DNA of 64,000 nucleotides from Mesomycoplasma ovipneumoniae (GCA_009756935.1 VZDP01000003.1:38541-102540); one strand, 5' to 3'. Numbered from the stretch's first letter, positions 28,963 to 39,334 are shown. The notes: generated by a model from the letters alone, not told the origin. Made by a program: numbers and translations.

Positions 28963-30033
28963 CTATTTATAAATTAATTGTTCATTTTCTTCTTGGCCAA
29001 ATTCTAAAATAAAAGCCTCGATTAAATCAGTTGCAGCCTTAATGTCAGAAATACTAATTAGGCCATATGTTGAGTGTAAATAGCGCTGTGGAATCGAGAT
29101 GCTAACTGTAGAAGTCCCGTAACCTGAATATTGGAGTTCTTCTGCATCAGTCCCTCCACCTTGAGAAACATATCGGTAAATTGGTATGTTTCTTTCTTTA
29201 GCAATTCGAAAAATGATGTCAACAAGTCTTGGATCCATCAATGCGCCACCATCGGCAATGTCAATAGCAACTCCGGCTCCTAATTTTTGCACGCCAGGAA
29301 TTGCATCTTCGGTATCATGCGCAGCACCTGTGTCAATTGCAAAAGCAACATCAGCTTTAATCATTTTTGCAACCATTTTTGCACCACGTGAACCAACTTC
29401 TTCTTGAACAGTTCCTACTAAAATTGGGTTAGATTTTAAATTTTTATTATGCAAACGGTGAGCAAGTTCGTCAATTACAACAACTCCAGCACGGTTATCA
29501 ATCGCTTTTGATGCAAAATAATCTTGATTGTGCATCAAAAAACTAGGGTTACTAAAGTAAATTCTGTTTCCTATTTCAATTGAAAGATCTTGGGCTTCTT
29601 TTTTTGATCTAAAGCCAAAATCAAAATAAAGATCTTTTACCATCAAAGCTTTTTCAATTTTGTTACGTTCCATAATGTGAATGGAAGTATGACCAGCAAC
29701 ACCGTAGAATTCTTGGCCTAAAGAGTTTATTAACTTAAATTTAGCACCAATTACAGCATTTCCTCAAATACCACCAACAGATTTTACTTTTATATAACCT
29801 TTTTCGGTAATATCTAAAACAATGAAGCCAACCTCATCCATATGTGCTGCAACAACTATTTTAGGTCCAGAATTTTGCTTTTTTTGTTGCATAATCAATG
29901 ACCCAAAACCGTCACGAGAATAACTTAGATCAAGATTAGCGGTTGACCTTTTTAATTCAGCAACAATTTCATCCTCATAACGGGACATTCCATCAATATC
30001 GCAATATTTTTTTAATTTTTCTAATATTTGCAT
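28963..30033 (-). CDS. M42 family glutamyl aminopeptidase / endoglucanase-like
   Basis: A 356-residue metalloaminopeptidase. M42 hallmarks: IVVAAHMDEVGF (metal His/Asp), KAIDNRAGVVVI (bridging Asp), GTVQEEVGSRGA (catalytic Glu-Glu), FAIDTGAAHDT and the C-terminal RYLHSTYGLIS (metal His). These enzymes form 12-mer shells that trim peptides in the cytoplasm. TGA is Trp at GGIWGNAVIG. ATG 30033 is the start. It is convergent with the double-glycine peptide gene (26-bp gap). Confidence 0.93.
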
Positions 30034-30079
30034 AACAAATTCCTTTAAACGTTTTTGATATAAAATTATACACTTTTTT

Positions 30080-30739
30080 CTATAAATTCCAATTAATTTG
30101 CTCTTTATTTTTTAGTTCTAAAAAATCGTTCATTTTTTCAAAAACTCTTGAATTTTCTAGCGATCTCCAAAAACCAAGAGGCGAAGGGTGTGAATAAAAA
30201 AACACTTTTTGAGCAGAAAAGTCCACATTTTTAAGGCAAGTTTTAGCTTTTTGACCTAAAATTAAAAAGACAATGTCTTTTTTGTTTGACAGAATAAAAT
30301 TTATTAAATTAAGACTAAAAGTTTGTCACCCTATTTTTTCATGCGAATTAGGGCTTGATTCTCTGACAGAAAGAACTGTATTTAGCAGTAAAACCCCTTG
30401 TTTTGCTCAATTTTGCAAATTTCCGTCTGTTTTTGAAAAGTTTGGATATGATTTTTTTATTTCAGAAAAAATATTTTTAAGCGATGGTGGTAAAATTTTT
30501 GCTCGACTGGAAAAAGCAAGTCCATCTGCTTGTCCTTTTTGATGATAAGGGTCTTGACCGACAATAACTATTTTTAAATTTTCAAGACTTGTTAGCTCGA
30601 TGGCGCGAAATAAGTCTTGTTTTTGCGGGTATATTTGGTAATTTTTGTATTCAATTTCTAGTGTTTTTTCAAGCTGTTGGAAATAAGTTTTTTTTCTTTC
30701 TTGTTCTAAAAAAGCGGCAAAAGTTGGGCTAGATTTCAT
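30080..30739 (-). CDS. ung: Uracil-DNA glycosylase
   Basis: A 219-residue family 1 UDG that removes uracil from DNA. It shows the water-activating loop VGQDPYH, the PPSLKN loop, LLNTVLSV and the leucine loop HPSPLGFW. The length is normal. It is followed by the M42 peptidase gene 46 bp downstream on the same strand. Confidence 0.96.
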
Positions 30740-30792
30740 AGGTCAAATTATAACAAACTAAAAAAATAATTTTTTTGCTTTTTTAATAAAAG

Positions 30793-30900
30793 TGGTATAA
30801 TTTCTTTGTTTATTTTGTTAAACCATCCCATACCAAAAAGGTTAAAATCTAAATAATATCAGTATTTAGTGCCTTTAGGATGATTATTCATAGGAGCATC
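30793..30900 (+). promoter_or_regulatory. Promoter and structured leader of rplU
   Basis: TATAAT (30793-30798) is followed by ~100 nt with a CTAAATA...TATTTAG hairpin (30850-30870) and complementary AAAAGG/CCTTTA blocks before the AGGAGC ribosome site. Its position fits an L21 autoregulatory leader; the fold is only eyeballed. Confidence 0.45.
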
Positions 30901-30902
30901 TT

Positions 30903-31202
30903 ATGTTTGCAATTATTAAAACCGGTGGTAAACAGCTTTTAGTTGAAAAGGATCAAACAATTTTTATTGAAAAAATTGATAAAAACGAAGGTGAAAACGT
31001 AATTTTCACAGATGTTCTTTTTATTAATGGAAAAATTGGAACTCCTTTTGTTGAAAATGCAACTGTTGTTGGCGTTGTCGAAAAACAAGGCCGTGGTAAA
31101 AAAATTGTCGTTTACCGTCACAATCCAAAATCAACTCACAAACGTAAATTAGGGCACAGACAACCCTTTACTCGCGTAAAAATAACAGAATTGAAGGGAT
31201 AA
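30903..31202 (+). CDS. rplU: 50S ribosomal protein L21
   Basis: 99 residues: [20 protein letters not shown] and the C-terminal [23 protein letters not shown] are diagnostic. It binds 23S rRNA and is co-transcribed with rpmA 8 bp downstream. The usual intervening Prp protease gene of Firmicutes is absent. Confidence 0.97.
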   Translation: MFAIIKTGGKQLLVEKDQTIFIEKIDKNEGENVIFTDVLFINGKIGTPFVENATVVGVVEKQGRGKKIVVYRHNPKSTHKRKLGHRQPFTRVKITELKG

Positions 31203-31209
31203 TTTAGAA

Positions 31210-31464
31210 ATGGCAAAGACCAAAGCTGGTGGTTCTACCAAGAATGGCCGTGATTCGATAGGTCGTAGACTCGGTCAAAAAATCGCTGATGGACAATTTG
31301 CGCTAACTGGTTCAATAATTTACCGTCAAAGGGGAACTAAAATTTACCCTGGATTAAATGTTGGAATTGGTGGCGATGATACTTTATTTGCACTTGCTGA
31401 TGGAATTGTAAAATTTCATAAAACTAGAAAGCGCAAATATGCAACAGTTATTGTTAGCGATTAA
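31210..31464 (+). CDS. rpmA: 50S ribosomal protein L27
   Basis: 84 residues: [29 protein letters not shown]. The N-terminus begins directly with the mature sequence and lacks the cleavable extension of most Firmicutes L27. This agrees with the absence of a prp gene beside it. Followed by a terminator. Confidence 0.97.
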   Translation: MAKTKAGGSTKNGRDSIGRRLGQKIADGQFALTGSIIYRQRGTKIYPGLNVGIGGDDTLFALADGIVKFHKTRKRKYATVIVSD

Positions 31465-31470
31465 AATTTA

Positions 31471-31503
31471 AAAAAGCTGACACTTTGGGTGTTAGCTTTT
31501 TTA
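31471..31503 (+). terminator. Terminator of rplU-rpmA
   Basis: AAAAAAGCTGACAC-TTTGG-GTGTTAGCTTTTTT: strong stem with T-run. Confidence 0.88.
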
Positions 31504-31535
31504 AATTTTCAAATGCAACAAAAAGGAGAATTCTA

Positions 31536-31868
31536 ATGTCAAGACACTTTATAAAAGACGAGTTTGATATGATTTATAAAATTTACAATGAATTTGAATT
31601 AAAACAAACAATAAATTATATAAATGATATTTCGCCAGATACAAATTTTATAACCAAAAAACATCTAGATCTAAGAACCAAAAAAATTATTCGATGCTAT
31701 AATAATGGTATGCAAGATCAATTATTAAATAAAAAGGGTGCCAACAAAAAGCCGGGCAGTCGCAAACCTAAAAAACAAATTGAACCTGATTGAAACGAAT
31801 TTACAATAGAAGAATTAATAGAAATAGCTAAGAGATATTACGAAATAACTAAAGATAAATCAGAATAA
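31536..31868 (+). CDS. IS3-family orfA-like fragment (HTH and basic linker)
   Basis: 110 residues with an AAGGAG site before ATG 31536. The protein resembles the first part of mycoplasma IS3/IS1138-type transposases: helix-rich start, RCYNNGMQDQLLNKKG, basic GSRKPKKQ linker and FTIEELIEIAKRYYEITKD, where the catalytic ORF would normally begin. No rve domain follows; instead the convergent restriction gene ends 23 bp away. It is either a relic of an IS or a retained small DNA-binding protein. Confidence 0.6.
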
Positions 31869-31891
31869 GGAAAACTTATTGAACCAAAAAA

Positions 31892-33103
31892 CTAAATATT
31901 CCCAGAATTTCTTAAATAGAGATTATCTAAAATATCATCAGTAATTTTTTCTTTTGGAAGATCGGTAATTTGATTAGATATATGCTCGCATGTTTGTGGT
32001 GAGTTGCAACACTTAACCACCAATTTTCCATTTTTGGAATCTCATGTAAATTTATTTCTATCAAACTGAGTATGTGAGTTTTTATCTAAAGCTATTAAAT
32101 TATGAGCTTCTGTGATTTTTTTAACAAAGCGTTGCACTTGATCACTGGTAAGATTATAGCTTTCCCTATTTACTAGTTTTACTATTTTTTCTTTAATTCT
32201 TTCAACTGGGAAAATATGTGCCCTGTCTAAATAAATTTGTTTATCCAAATCAAGAATATTAATAGAATCTATCTTAATTTTTTGAATTTTTGTTCTTTCT
32301 TTTTCTACTAAAGAATTAATTTGATCTAATGATAAATACTTTTTAATTTCTGCTAAAACTTTCTTACCACTTTCAATACTGTGTTTATTGCTAATGAGTT
32401 TTTCTAATGATTGATAAACTTTGTAAAGTTTTGAATTTTTAGGAGCATCTTTAAATCTATCAAAATAATTTTTATCATCTAATAAATCATCATCCTTATA
32501 AATACCATCATATTCATCATATTCATCATATTCATCATTATTATTTTTAAAATCAGAATAATATGTGAAAAAGAGTGCAAAATAACTGATATTTTTATCA
32601 AAATTTTTCTCATCATCTAAAATAATAGGAGCATTTTTAGGTATAAATAATTCTCCGCCTGGGTTGGAACCATAGATAAATTTATATAAATTTTTAATTG
32701 TGGTTAAAAAATTTGGTTCTCGTAATAGTTTATTTAAGTGTACAATTTCATCATTATTTAATATTTGTAAATCATCTTGATTATAAATTTTAGATCTAGG
32801 TGGTCTATCTTTTTGAACAACTTTTTGCTCAAGACTATTAAAAAACTCTTCCCTTTTTTTATAATAGCAACAACTTGTTTTATTAATTTGCTTTTGTTCA
32901 TGGTCTTCATGTTTTTCTCTATGACTTTGAGTTACTAATTTAGACATGACACAACTATTAATTTGAATATAAAAATGATGAATTACTAAACTTTCAATAT
33001 CATAAACAAAAAATATTTCCCCTTTAAATTGTGGTTTATCTTTGTTTTCTGAAAAGTGTTTGCTTTGAATTTTTAATTTACTTCATCTCAAAGTTGCACT
33101 CAT
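31892..33103 (-). CDS. HNH restriction endonuclease (type II), partner of the cytosine methyltransferase
   Basis: A 403-residue protein. The HNH-type nuclease site is read as DRAHIFPVERI ... AHNLIALDKNSHTQFD (H...N...H). A CC-x5-C pair (KCCNSPQTCEH) follows and could bind zinc. A highly acidic tract of repeated DEY units (NNNDEYDEYDEYDG) comes from a 9-bp tandem repeat at 32507-32540. It starts 3 bp after the methyltransferase stop, so its translation probably depends on ribosomes finishing that gene. Specificity cannot be read from sequence. Confidence 0.8.
32507..32540 (-). repeat. 9-bp tandem repeat in the endonuclease gene
   Basis: CATCATATT repeats about 3.5 times. The unit is a multiple of three, so copy-number change alters the acidic DEY stretch without frameshift. 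Confidence 0.8.
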
Positions 33104-33106
33104 CTA

Positions 33107-34317
33107 TTACTCCTTTTCTAAAAGCAAAACAATTTTTTCAAATAGTGCTTTTAGAACTTCGATAGATATTGAATTACCAGCTAAAAATATTATAGATTTT
33201 GGTGGAACTAAATTTGTTTTATAAATTTTATGAGCATCACATTCTGTAAAACCCATATATTTAAAGGACTCGTAAAAATTTATTTCTCTTATGTAGTTTT
33301 CTTGAATCCAAAATTTAAGTCTAGAGTTAGCCCCTGATGCTGTAAGTGTTGGTCCGAAAAAGTCAGGATAATAAATATAGTTTTCAGAATTAAATTTAGT
33401 AAAATTAATAATTTCCCTTTTCTTAATTCTTGAGTTTGTTATTCTAGGGGTTGTTAGTTGATATTTAAAAATTTTGCTAGCTAGATTTTCTTCATTTGGT
33501 AGATGAGTAAAATCTAAAATCTTCTTTAAATTATTGTTATGTTTTATTGGGGTTGGTCATTCAAATTTTTTATTAGTCAACCAAGAAACCATGAAAACTC
33601 TTTGTCTATTTTGAGATGAACCAAAATCAGTAGAGTTTAAAATTTTTCATTTACTTTGGTAGCCTAAAGTTTTTAAAAAATTAATTCAATTATTAAATTC
33701 AGCACGAAATTTTTGACTAGCTAAATTTTTTACATTTTCCATCAACAAAACTTTAGGTAAATTATCTAAATTATTTTCTAAAATTCTTTTAATTTGCCAA
33801 AGTAGCCCGCTTCTTGTTGAAGGATTAAGACCTTTTTGCAATCCTTGTGTCGATAAGTCTTGGCAAGGAAAAGAATAAGTAAAAATATCTATATTTTTAG
33901 GTATTTGATTAACTTGATGAATATCTGAATATCAAGGATAATAATTATTTTTGCTGTTCTTAGAGATGAGAGAGAGAGAGAGAGAGACGGATTATTGAGC
34001 ATTTTTAAAAAATAAGGATAAATTTTACGCAATTTATCTTCCTTCATTTTTTGAAAATAATTTTTAGACACTAAATTTTTGCTATCTATTGAAAGGCTTA
34101 ATGAAGAAAGTTGATCAATAATTACTTCTATTGGCGTTTTTGTATCTGCTGGTAAGACTTCATAATTAATAATTTGATAAGAAATAATAGCGTGAATATA
34201 TCACTCAATAATTCCTAATGATTCAACTTCAAAATTTAGAGTTTTTCCTACCAATTTCAGTGCACGCAATTGCGATCCTAGACCAGCAAAAGCTTCAAAA
34301 ATAGTTATTTTTTTCAT
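33107..34317 (-). pseudogene. C5-cytosine DNA methyltransferase, frameshifted at a (GA)10 tract (phase OFF)
   Basis: From ATG 34317 the frame has motif I (FEAFAGLGSQLRAL). It runs into a Ser-Leu stretch encoded by ten TC units (33968-33987 on the plus strand) and then stops at 33889. One frame over, the rest is intact: motif IV with catalytic Cys (SFPCQDLS), motif VI (LLMENVKN), motif VIII (QNRQRVF) and motif X (GNSISIEVL), ending at 33107. The total is 1211 bp, two more than a multiple of three, so nine repeats would restore a 402-residue enzyme. It is therefore better read as a phase-variable gene in the OFF state than as a decayed one. Confidence 0.88.
33968..33987. repeat. (GA)10 dinucleotide tract, slippage switch of the methyltransferase
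   Basis: Ten perfect GA units (TC on the coding strand) between GAT and CGG, located before the catalytic motif. This is the exact point where the reading frame is lost. Confidence 0.95.
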
Positions 34318-34531
34318 AAATAACCTTTCTTCAAAAATTACTTTATATTATAACGCGTAATAAAAACTTAAAGTAAATTCAAAGACTATAGAAATCGTAA
34401 ATTTTACAAAAAGTGTATAAATTTATAGCAAATTTTTAAAAAAACCAGGCCAAAAAAAGTTGACAGTAAGGAGTTGGCTTTTTTGTCCGAGCTTATTTTT
34501 TAATTTTGTTTATTTTTTAGAGTAAAAATCT

Positions 34532-35172
34532 AAAAAAATTAGTTAGATCAGCCTAAATTTTTAACTCCTGAGTTTGACAGTTTGATGGCAAAAATTCGCT
34601 TTTAGTGAATGTGAATTTGCAAAAAATACCCGTAAATGCTTGTTTTTTTTAGGCTAAAACCTTAATTTTTATAGTTTAGAAATTAACCTTTTGAAAAAAA
34701 TGTTTGGCCTAAAATAAAATTATGTTATAATAAGACTCACTAAGAATAAATTAATAAATTTTGATATTGAATTAAGGGGAAATTAGTTATGTTTTTGTCA
34801 TAAAAAAATTAGAAAATGCGAATTATCCATTATGTTTTTAAATATGATGGAATGCCTTAAATTTACCCGTTTAGAAATCTTTGAATTTATGGCTTTTGGT
34901 TATTGTTCTTTCAAAACTTCATATATTTTTTTAGGCTCACTGTAAATAAAAATGAGTTTTCTATTCGCATTGAGTTTAAATAGTAGTTGTATTTTTTCTT
35001 TCGTGATGGTCAGATTTAAAATTTAGTGTTTTTGCTTTGTAGTTATTATTCCTGAATTTGCCAAAAAAGTTAAAAAAGTGCCCAAAAAATCGGACACTTT
35101 TTTAAGATTATCTCACCAAACTGGGAAGATCAGGAAAATGCAAAAAAATTACTTAGATCAGCCTAAATTTTT
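34532..35172. repeat. Dispersed repeat flanked by a 31-bp duplication of the pgi 3' end
   Basis: 34532-34562 and 35142-35172 are identical at 30 of 31 positions; the right copy is the end of pgi. Between them lies a 579-bp inverted copy of the dispersed repeat family (compare 47040-47665), with ends sharing TCCTGA and CAGTTTG. It contains a GTGCCC...GGACAC hairpin with T/A runs near 35085-35105. The rest of 34318-34532 is AT-rich with no gene. Confidence 0.75.
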
Positions 35173-36438
35173 CACTAACTCTTTTTTGTAATCTTCAACA
35201 CCAGGTTGATTAAATGGATTAACTCCGAGCAAATAAGCCGACATTGCGCATGCTTTTTCAAAAAACATTACTAAATGACCGAATGTTTTTGGCGAGCTAT
35301 CTTCAACTTGAATTACAAAATTAGGGTTATTTCCTTGCTCTGAATGCGCTAGTGTTGTTGCTAAAAATGCTTGATAATTAATTTCATTTAAGGTTTTTCC
35401 TGAAAGTGTGTTAATTTTTGTTTCAAAAGTTGGCAACTTTTTAATTTCAATGTCAAATTTTGGTTTCTTTATATAAATAATGGTTTGAAAAAAATTTTTA
35501 GTTCCAGATTGAATAAATTGACCAAGTGAATGCAAATCTGTAGTAAAAATTGCAGAAGCTGGAAAAATTCCTTTTAAATCTTTTCCTTCAGATTCGCCGA
35601 AAAGTTGTTTTCACCACTCATTAAAATACATTAGAAATGGCTCATATGAAACTAAAATTTCAGTTTTATAGTCGTGATTTTTGTAAAGCAAAAAACGAGA
35701 AAGTGCGTATTTATAGGCTAAATTTTCTTCAACAAGCTCTTTTGAATAACTCTTGTGTGCTTGTTTTGCTCCTTCAATTACCTCAAAAACATCAATTCCA
35801 GCAAATATCATTGGAAAAAATCCAACAGATGAAAGAACGCTAAAACGGCCACCAATTGAGTCAATAACTTCAAATGTTTCAAAATTATTTGCTTTTGCTA
35901 TTTCTAAAAGTTCGCCAGATTTAAAACCCGTTGTAACAAAAGTTCTATTTTTTGCTTCTTTTTCACCAACTTGATCAACTAAAAATTGGTATAAAATTTG
36001 AAATGTAACTGCTGGCTCAATTGTTGATCCAGATTTGGAAATAACATTAATTGCGAATTTTTTTGTCTTTAAATATTCAAGTTTTTGGGCTAAATCCGTT
36101 GATGATAGCGAATTTCCTAAAAAAATAACCTCGGGTTTATTGTCAAAAGGACCAAGACCACCTGTAAAATCAATAGCAGCTTTTGCTCCCAAATATGAAC
36201 CACCAATTCCAATTACAACTAAAATATTAATAGAGTCTTCATGTAATTTTTGGATTTTTTGCTGCATTTTTTTGATTTCATCAAAATTAACAGCAGAACT
36301 AGGAAAATCATTTCACCCTAAAAAATTAATATCAGGACTAGATTTTGAATTAATTTTTTCGTGAATTTCAGCAACTTTTTGTTGAAATTCACTATAATTC
36401 AGGTTTATTTTTGACTTTATTTCTAAACTTAGACTCAT
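35149..36438 (-). CDS. pgi: Glucose-6-phosphate isomerase
   Basis: A 429-residue glycolytic enzyme. Motifs: VIGIGGSYLGAKAAI, NVISKSGSTIEPA, DSIGGRFSVLS, catalytic Glu in the QGNNPN region, and the C-terminal SAYLLGVNPFNQPGVEDYKK. TGA codons encode Trp, including the third-last codon (KNLGWSK). ATG 36438 follows GAGGAG and overlaps the S1-protein gene by 47 bp. Its 3' end is partly duplicated downstream (see the repeat). Confidence 0.96.
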
Positions 36439-36751
36439 AATTTATTTGCTCCTCGCATAATTTTTGTAGATTTTTAAATCCTGATTGAGTTTCTAAAAGA
36501 TGTTCGGCTTCATTGTAGTAAATTACTCTACGGGTATCTAAAAGTGATGCTTTTTTGTTAAAATGAGAAATTGTCTCAATTTTTAAAATAAGTTGTTGGC
36601 CTATTTGGTAATAATTATCAATTTTTCGACCATTTGTTAGTTGTTTTGCATCTAAAAAAACAACGCCATCATAGCCATCAGGCATTGAAACCCAAAAATA
36701 TTTTTTATGTAGAGATTTGATTTTACATAGTACTTTGTCACCGATATCCAT
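36392..36751 (-). CDS. S1-domain RNA-binding protein
   Basis: 119 residues with an N-terminal S1 fold (residues 3-75: GDKVLCKIKSLHKKYFWVSMPDGYDGVVFL, IGQQLILKIETISHFNKKASL). The tail is polar and ends in basic residues. Single-S1 proteins of this type (general stress protein 13-like) bind RNA or ribosomes; the exact role is unknown. It is translationally overlapped with pgi. Confidence 0.8.
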   Translation of the reverse strand: MDIGDKVLCKIKSLHKKYFWVSMPDGYDGVVFLDAKQLTNGRKIDNYYQIGQQLILKIETISHFNKKASLLDTRRVIYYNEAEHLLETQSGFKNLQKLCEEQINYESKFRNKVKNKPEL

Positions 36752-36989
36752 AATTTTACTCGCTTTTTATTGTTTTTGTTTAATCAAATAAATTTACTTG
36801 CATTATTTTAGAAATTTTACCAAAAACTCCCAATTATATTAATTTTTTTAGTGCTGTATTGTTTATTTTTGCTTGGTCCGAAAATCTTCAATTGGCAAAA
36901 AATGCTATAAATTACCAGCTTGAATGATTTTTTGGGCGTTAATATCACCAATTCTATCAACTGAAATAAATTGTGAATTAATGAATTTT

Positions 36990-37250
36990 CTTCTTCCTGG
37001 GTTTACCAGTTTGATGGCAAAAATTAAGACAAAGGGTTAAATTTAACGCATCAAATCAGCGATCATATTTAAAAATAGCGATGAGATTTCTAGTGATCAA
37101 AATATTTGAAATAGGCATGATTTCTACTTTGATATCTTAATAAATCAGTAAAAAAAGGTAATTAACTTTTGCTAAAAAAGTTAAAAAAGCATAGAAAGTC
37201 CGAGATTTTTTTAAAATTATCTCATCAAACTCGTAAACTCGGGAAGACCC
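36990..37250. repeat. Short, degenerate dispersed-repeat copy
   Basis: It begins TTCCTGGGTTTACCAGTTTG and ends with the inverted form (CAAACTCGTAAACTCGGGAA). It shares AAAATTAAGACAAAGGG with the 21160 region, and GCTTGGTCCG near 36870 recalls the IS target site. The 36752-36990 stretch has no gene. Confidence 0.55.
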
Positions 37251-37260
37251 AAAGTAAAAT

Positions 37261-37341
37261 AAATTAGTGGAAAAATTAGCAAAAGTGGCACAATCAAAAC
37301 CATAGATAAAAACTAGTTATCTGAATTTTTTCTGCTAATTT
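37261..37341. repeat. MITE-like element, copy 1
   Basis: 81 bp with inverted ends AAATTAGTGGAAAAATTAGC and GAATTTTTTCTGCTAATTT. The core (AAAAGTGGCACAATCAAAAC) matches the 3' untranslated end of the IS3-type element and the element at 60476-60558. Confidence 0.7.
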
Positions 37342-37350
37342 TAATAATTT

Positions 37351-37728
37351 TTACCCTTCAAAAAGTCAAAATGTCAGCGATGTTTTTGGGAAATAAAGAA
37401 CCACAGGAATAATGACATAACCTAGAAAAAGAAATAAGAGTGGTAGTAATCAAACAGCAGCATCTTCTTGAAAAAGTTCTTTATATAGATTCACATTTAA
37501 TTGGTCTCAATAATAATATCCAGCAACTAATCAAAGTGGATATCATGTAAATATAAAATGCAATGCTGTAAAAATGAAATAAAATATTAAAAAATATTTT
37601 CATTTTTTTGGATTGATTTTTGATTCTGAATTATTAGAGTTATCAGAATTAAATAAAAACACTTCCAAAATTATATGAGAATAATATCTTGGTAAATAAC
37701 CTTGTGCATGTCATAAGGGTGTGTTCAT
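37351..37728 (-). CDS. Membrane protein, probably truncated by IS256
   Basis: A 125-residue frame (UGA = Trp, very Trp/Tyr-rich) with two or three hydrophobic segments (YFLIFYFIFTALHFIFTWYP, WLLPLLFLFLGYVIIPVVLY). Its ATG (37728) lies at the IS256 boundary and no ribosome site precedes it. It is probably the C-terminal piece of a longer membrane protein cut by the insertion. No family is recognised. Confidence 0.5.
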
Positions 37729-37730
37729 AA

Positions 37731-39092
37731 TCTTGTGTTTTAAATTTTTATGGATTTTTCAAATAGAAATGTAATCTAATTTAATTTTACATTATTTAAC
37801 CGGTTAGGGAAAATAATTTCTAATTGTTTTTTAATCATGAATCAATTTCTTACCTTTTGTCATTTTGTAGATGCGTTTTGGAGAGTTAAATAAGTTATTT
37901 TTGAAAGGTAATTTACACTTTGAATTCCGCCTTTTGTTTTTGTATTTTTCCTAATTATTCTATTCATTGACTCAATTAAATTTGTGGTATAAATTACTTG
38001 CCTCAATTCATATGGATATTTAAAAAATGTCGTTAGTTCAACGAAATTTGTATACCAAGACTTGATAATTGAAGGATATTTTTGGCCTCATTTTTCCGCA
38101 AATTTATCAAGATTTTGCATTGCAAATTCTTGATTAGCCGCTTGATAAATCTTTTTCATATCAAGGACAAACTCTTTTTTGTCTTTGTTAGAAACTTTTA
38201 AAAGCGAGTTTCTAATTTGGTGAACAACACATTTTTGAACATCTGTTTGCGGGAAAACCGCTTCAATTGCTTGAGTAATTCCACTTAGATTATCGCAAGA
38301 AATTATTAGAACATCTTCCAGCCCGCGAGTTTTTAGTTCGCTAAAAACATCAAGTCAATTACTTGCTGATTCGGTATTTTTAATCCAAAATCCCAGTGCT
38401 TTTTTATTTCCGTCCCAATCAATTGCAAGAATAAGATAAAGTGATTTTTTGACAAAAACACCGTTTTCTTTAACATTAAAAAACATCCCATCAATGTACA
38501 AAATTGGATAGGAATTCTCAATTTTTCGCGATTTTCACTTTTCAATTTCAGGCAATAATTTGTCAGTAACTGAAGAAATTCAGGCATTACTTATTTCTTT
38601 TTTATAGATACTTTTTATTGTGTTAACAATATTTTCATATGACATTCCTGATGCAAAAAGTGAAAACACTTGCTCTTCGATATCGCCTAAATTTGTTTCG
38701 TATTTACCGAGTAATTTGTTCTCAAAAGTGCCATTTCGATCTCTTGGTATTTTTAGATGAAAATTATTACTATTAAAATTCACAGTTTTACCCGAAAATC
38801 CGTTTCGCTTATTTGGCCTATGCACGCCTTTTTTGCTTCGGTTACTTTTTTCATAGCCTAAATGTTGGCTTAATTCCGCCCTTAAGAGCGCCTCAGTAAA
38901 AGTTTTAAACATATGCGAAATTTCGTTGTGAAAATCTTCTTTTTTTATTTTTTTATAATCAGCGTATTTGTCAACAAGTTTTTTAGCTTCTAACTCAAAT
39001 GGGGATAATGTTTTTTGCTGTTTTTTCATATTTTGGTCCTTCATAATAAATTTTATCAAAATAAATTTACTTTAAAAACACAAAATATTTAA
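37731..39092 (-). mobile_element. IS256-family insertion sequence
   Basis: The boundaries are estimated from the inverted motif TTGTGTTTTAAA at both ends (around 37732 and 39088). The element carries one intact mutator-type transposase. Genes on both sides are truncated and do not belong together, which indicates a deletion at the insertion. Confidence 0.75.
37776..39044 (-). CDS. IS256-family (mutator type) transposase
   Basis: A 422-residue protein starting at ATG 39044 (MKDQNMKKQQKTL). DDE residues: Asp in PILYIDGMFFNV, Asp in LIISCDNLSGI and Glu in YTTNLIESMNRIIRKNTKTKGG. The C-HQIRNSLLKVS block is also conserved. Trp codons are mostly TGA. It appears intact. Confidence 0.95.
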
Positions 39093-39332
39093 CATTACCC
39101 ATGAAATTCCTAAAAATATTCAATAATTACAACTTTCAATTGTAAGATCAATTGCCTCGAGTGTATATTTGTCATTACCTTCATATTTTTTTGAGACATT
39201 ATTAAGAACAATTTTGGCACCTTTTGTTTCTTCTTGTTGTTGGCCAATTTTTGCAACCATTTTATTTAAATCAATTTGATTTAAATCCAAATTAAGATCG
39301 TCAAGTTCAAAAAGTTTTTTATTTTTTTCCAT
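39072..39332 (-). pseudogene. Stump of the sugar ABC importer ATPase
   Basis: 86 codons. After an unusual 45-residue leader, the first ATPase strands appear (AKIVLNNVSKKYEGNDKYTLEAIDLTIES), the MsmK/UgpC start. The reading then leaves homology (SCNYWIFLG...) and stops inside the IS256 end. Walker A and everything after it are gone. Its ATG is 3 bp from the malG stop, so it was the last gene of the importer operon. Confidence 0.85.
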
Positions 39333-39334
39333 AA

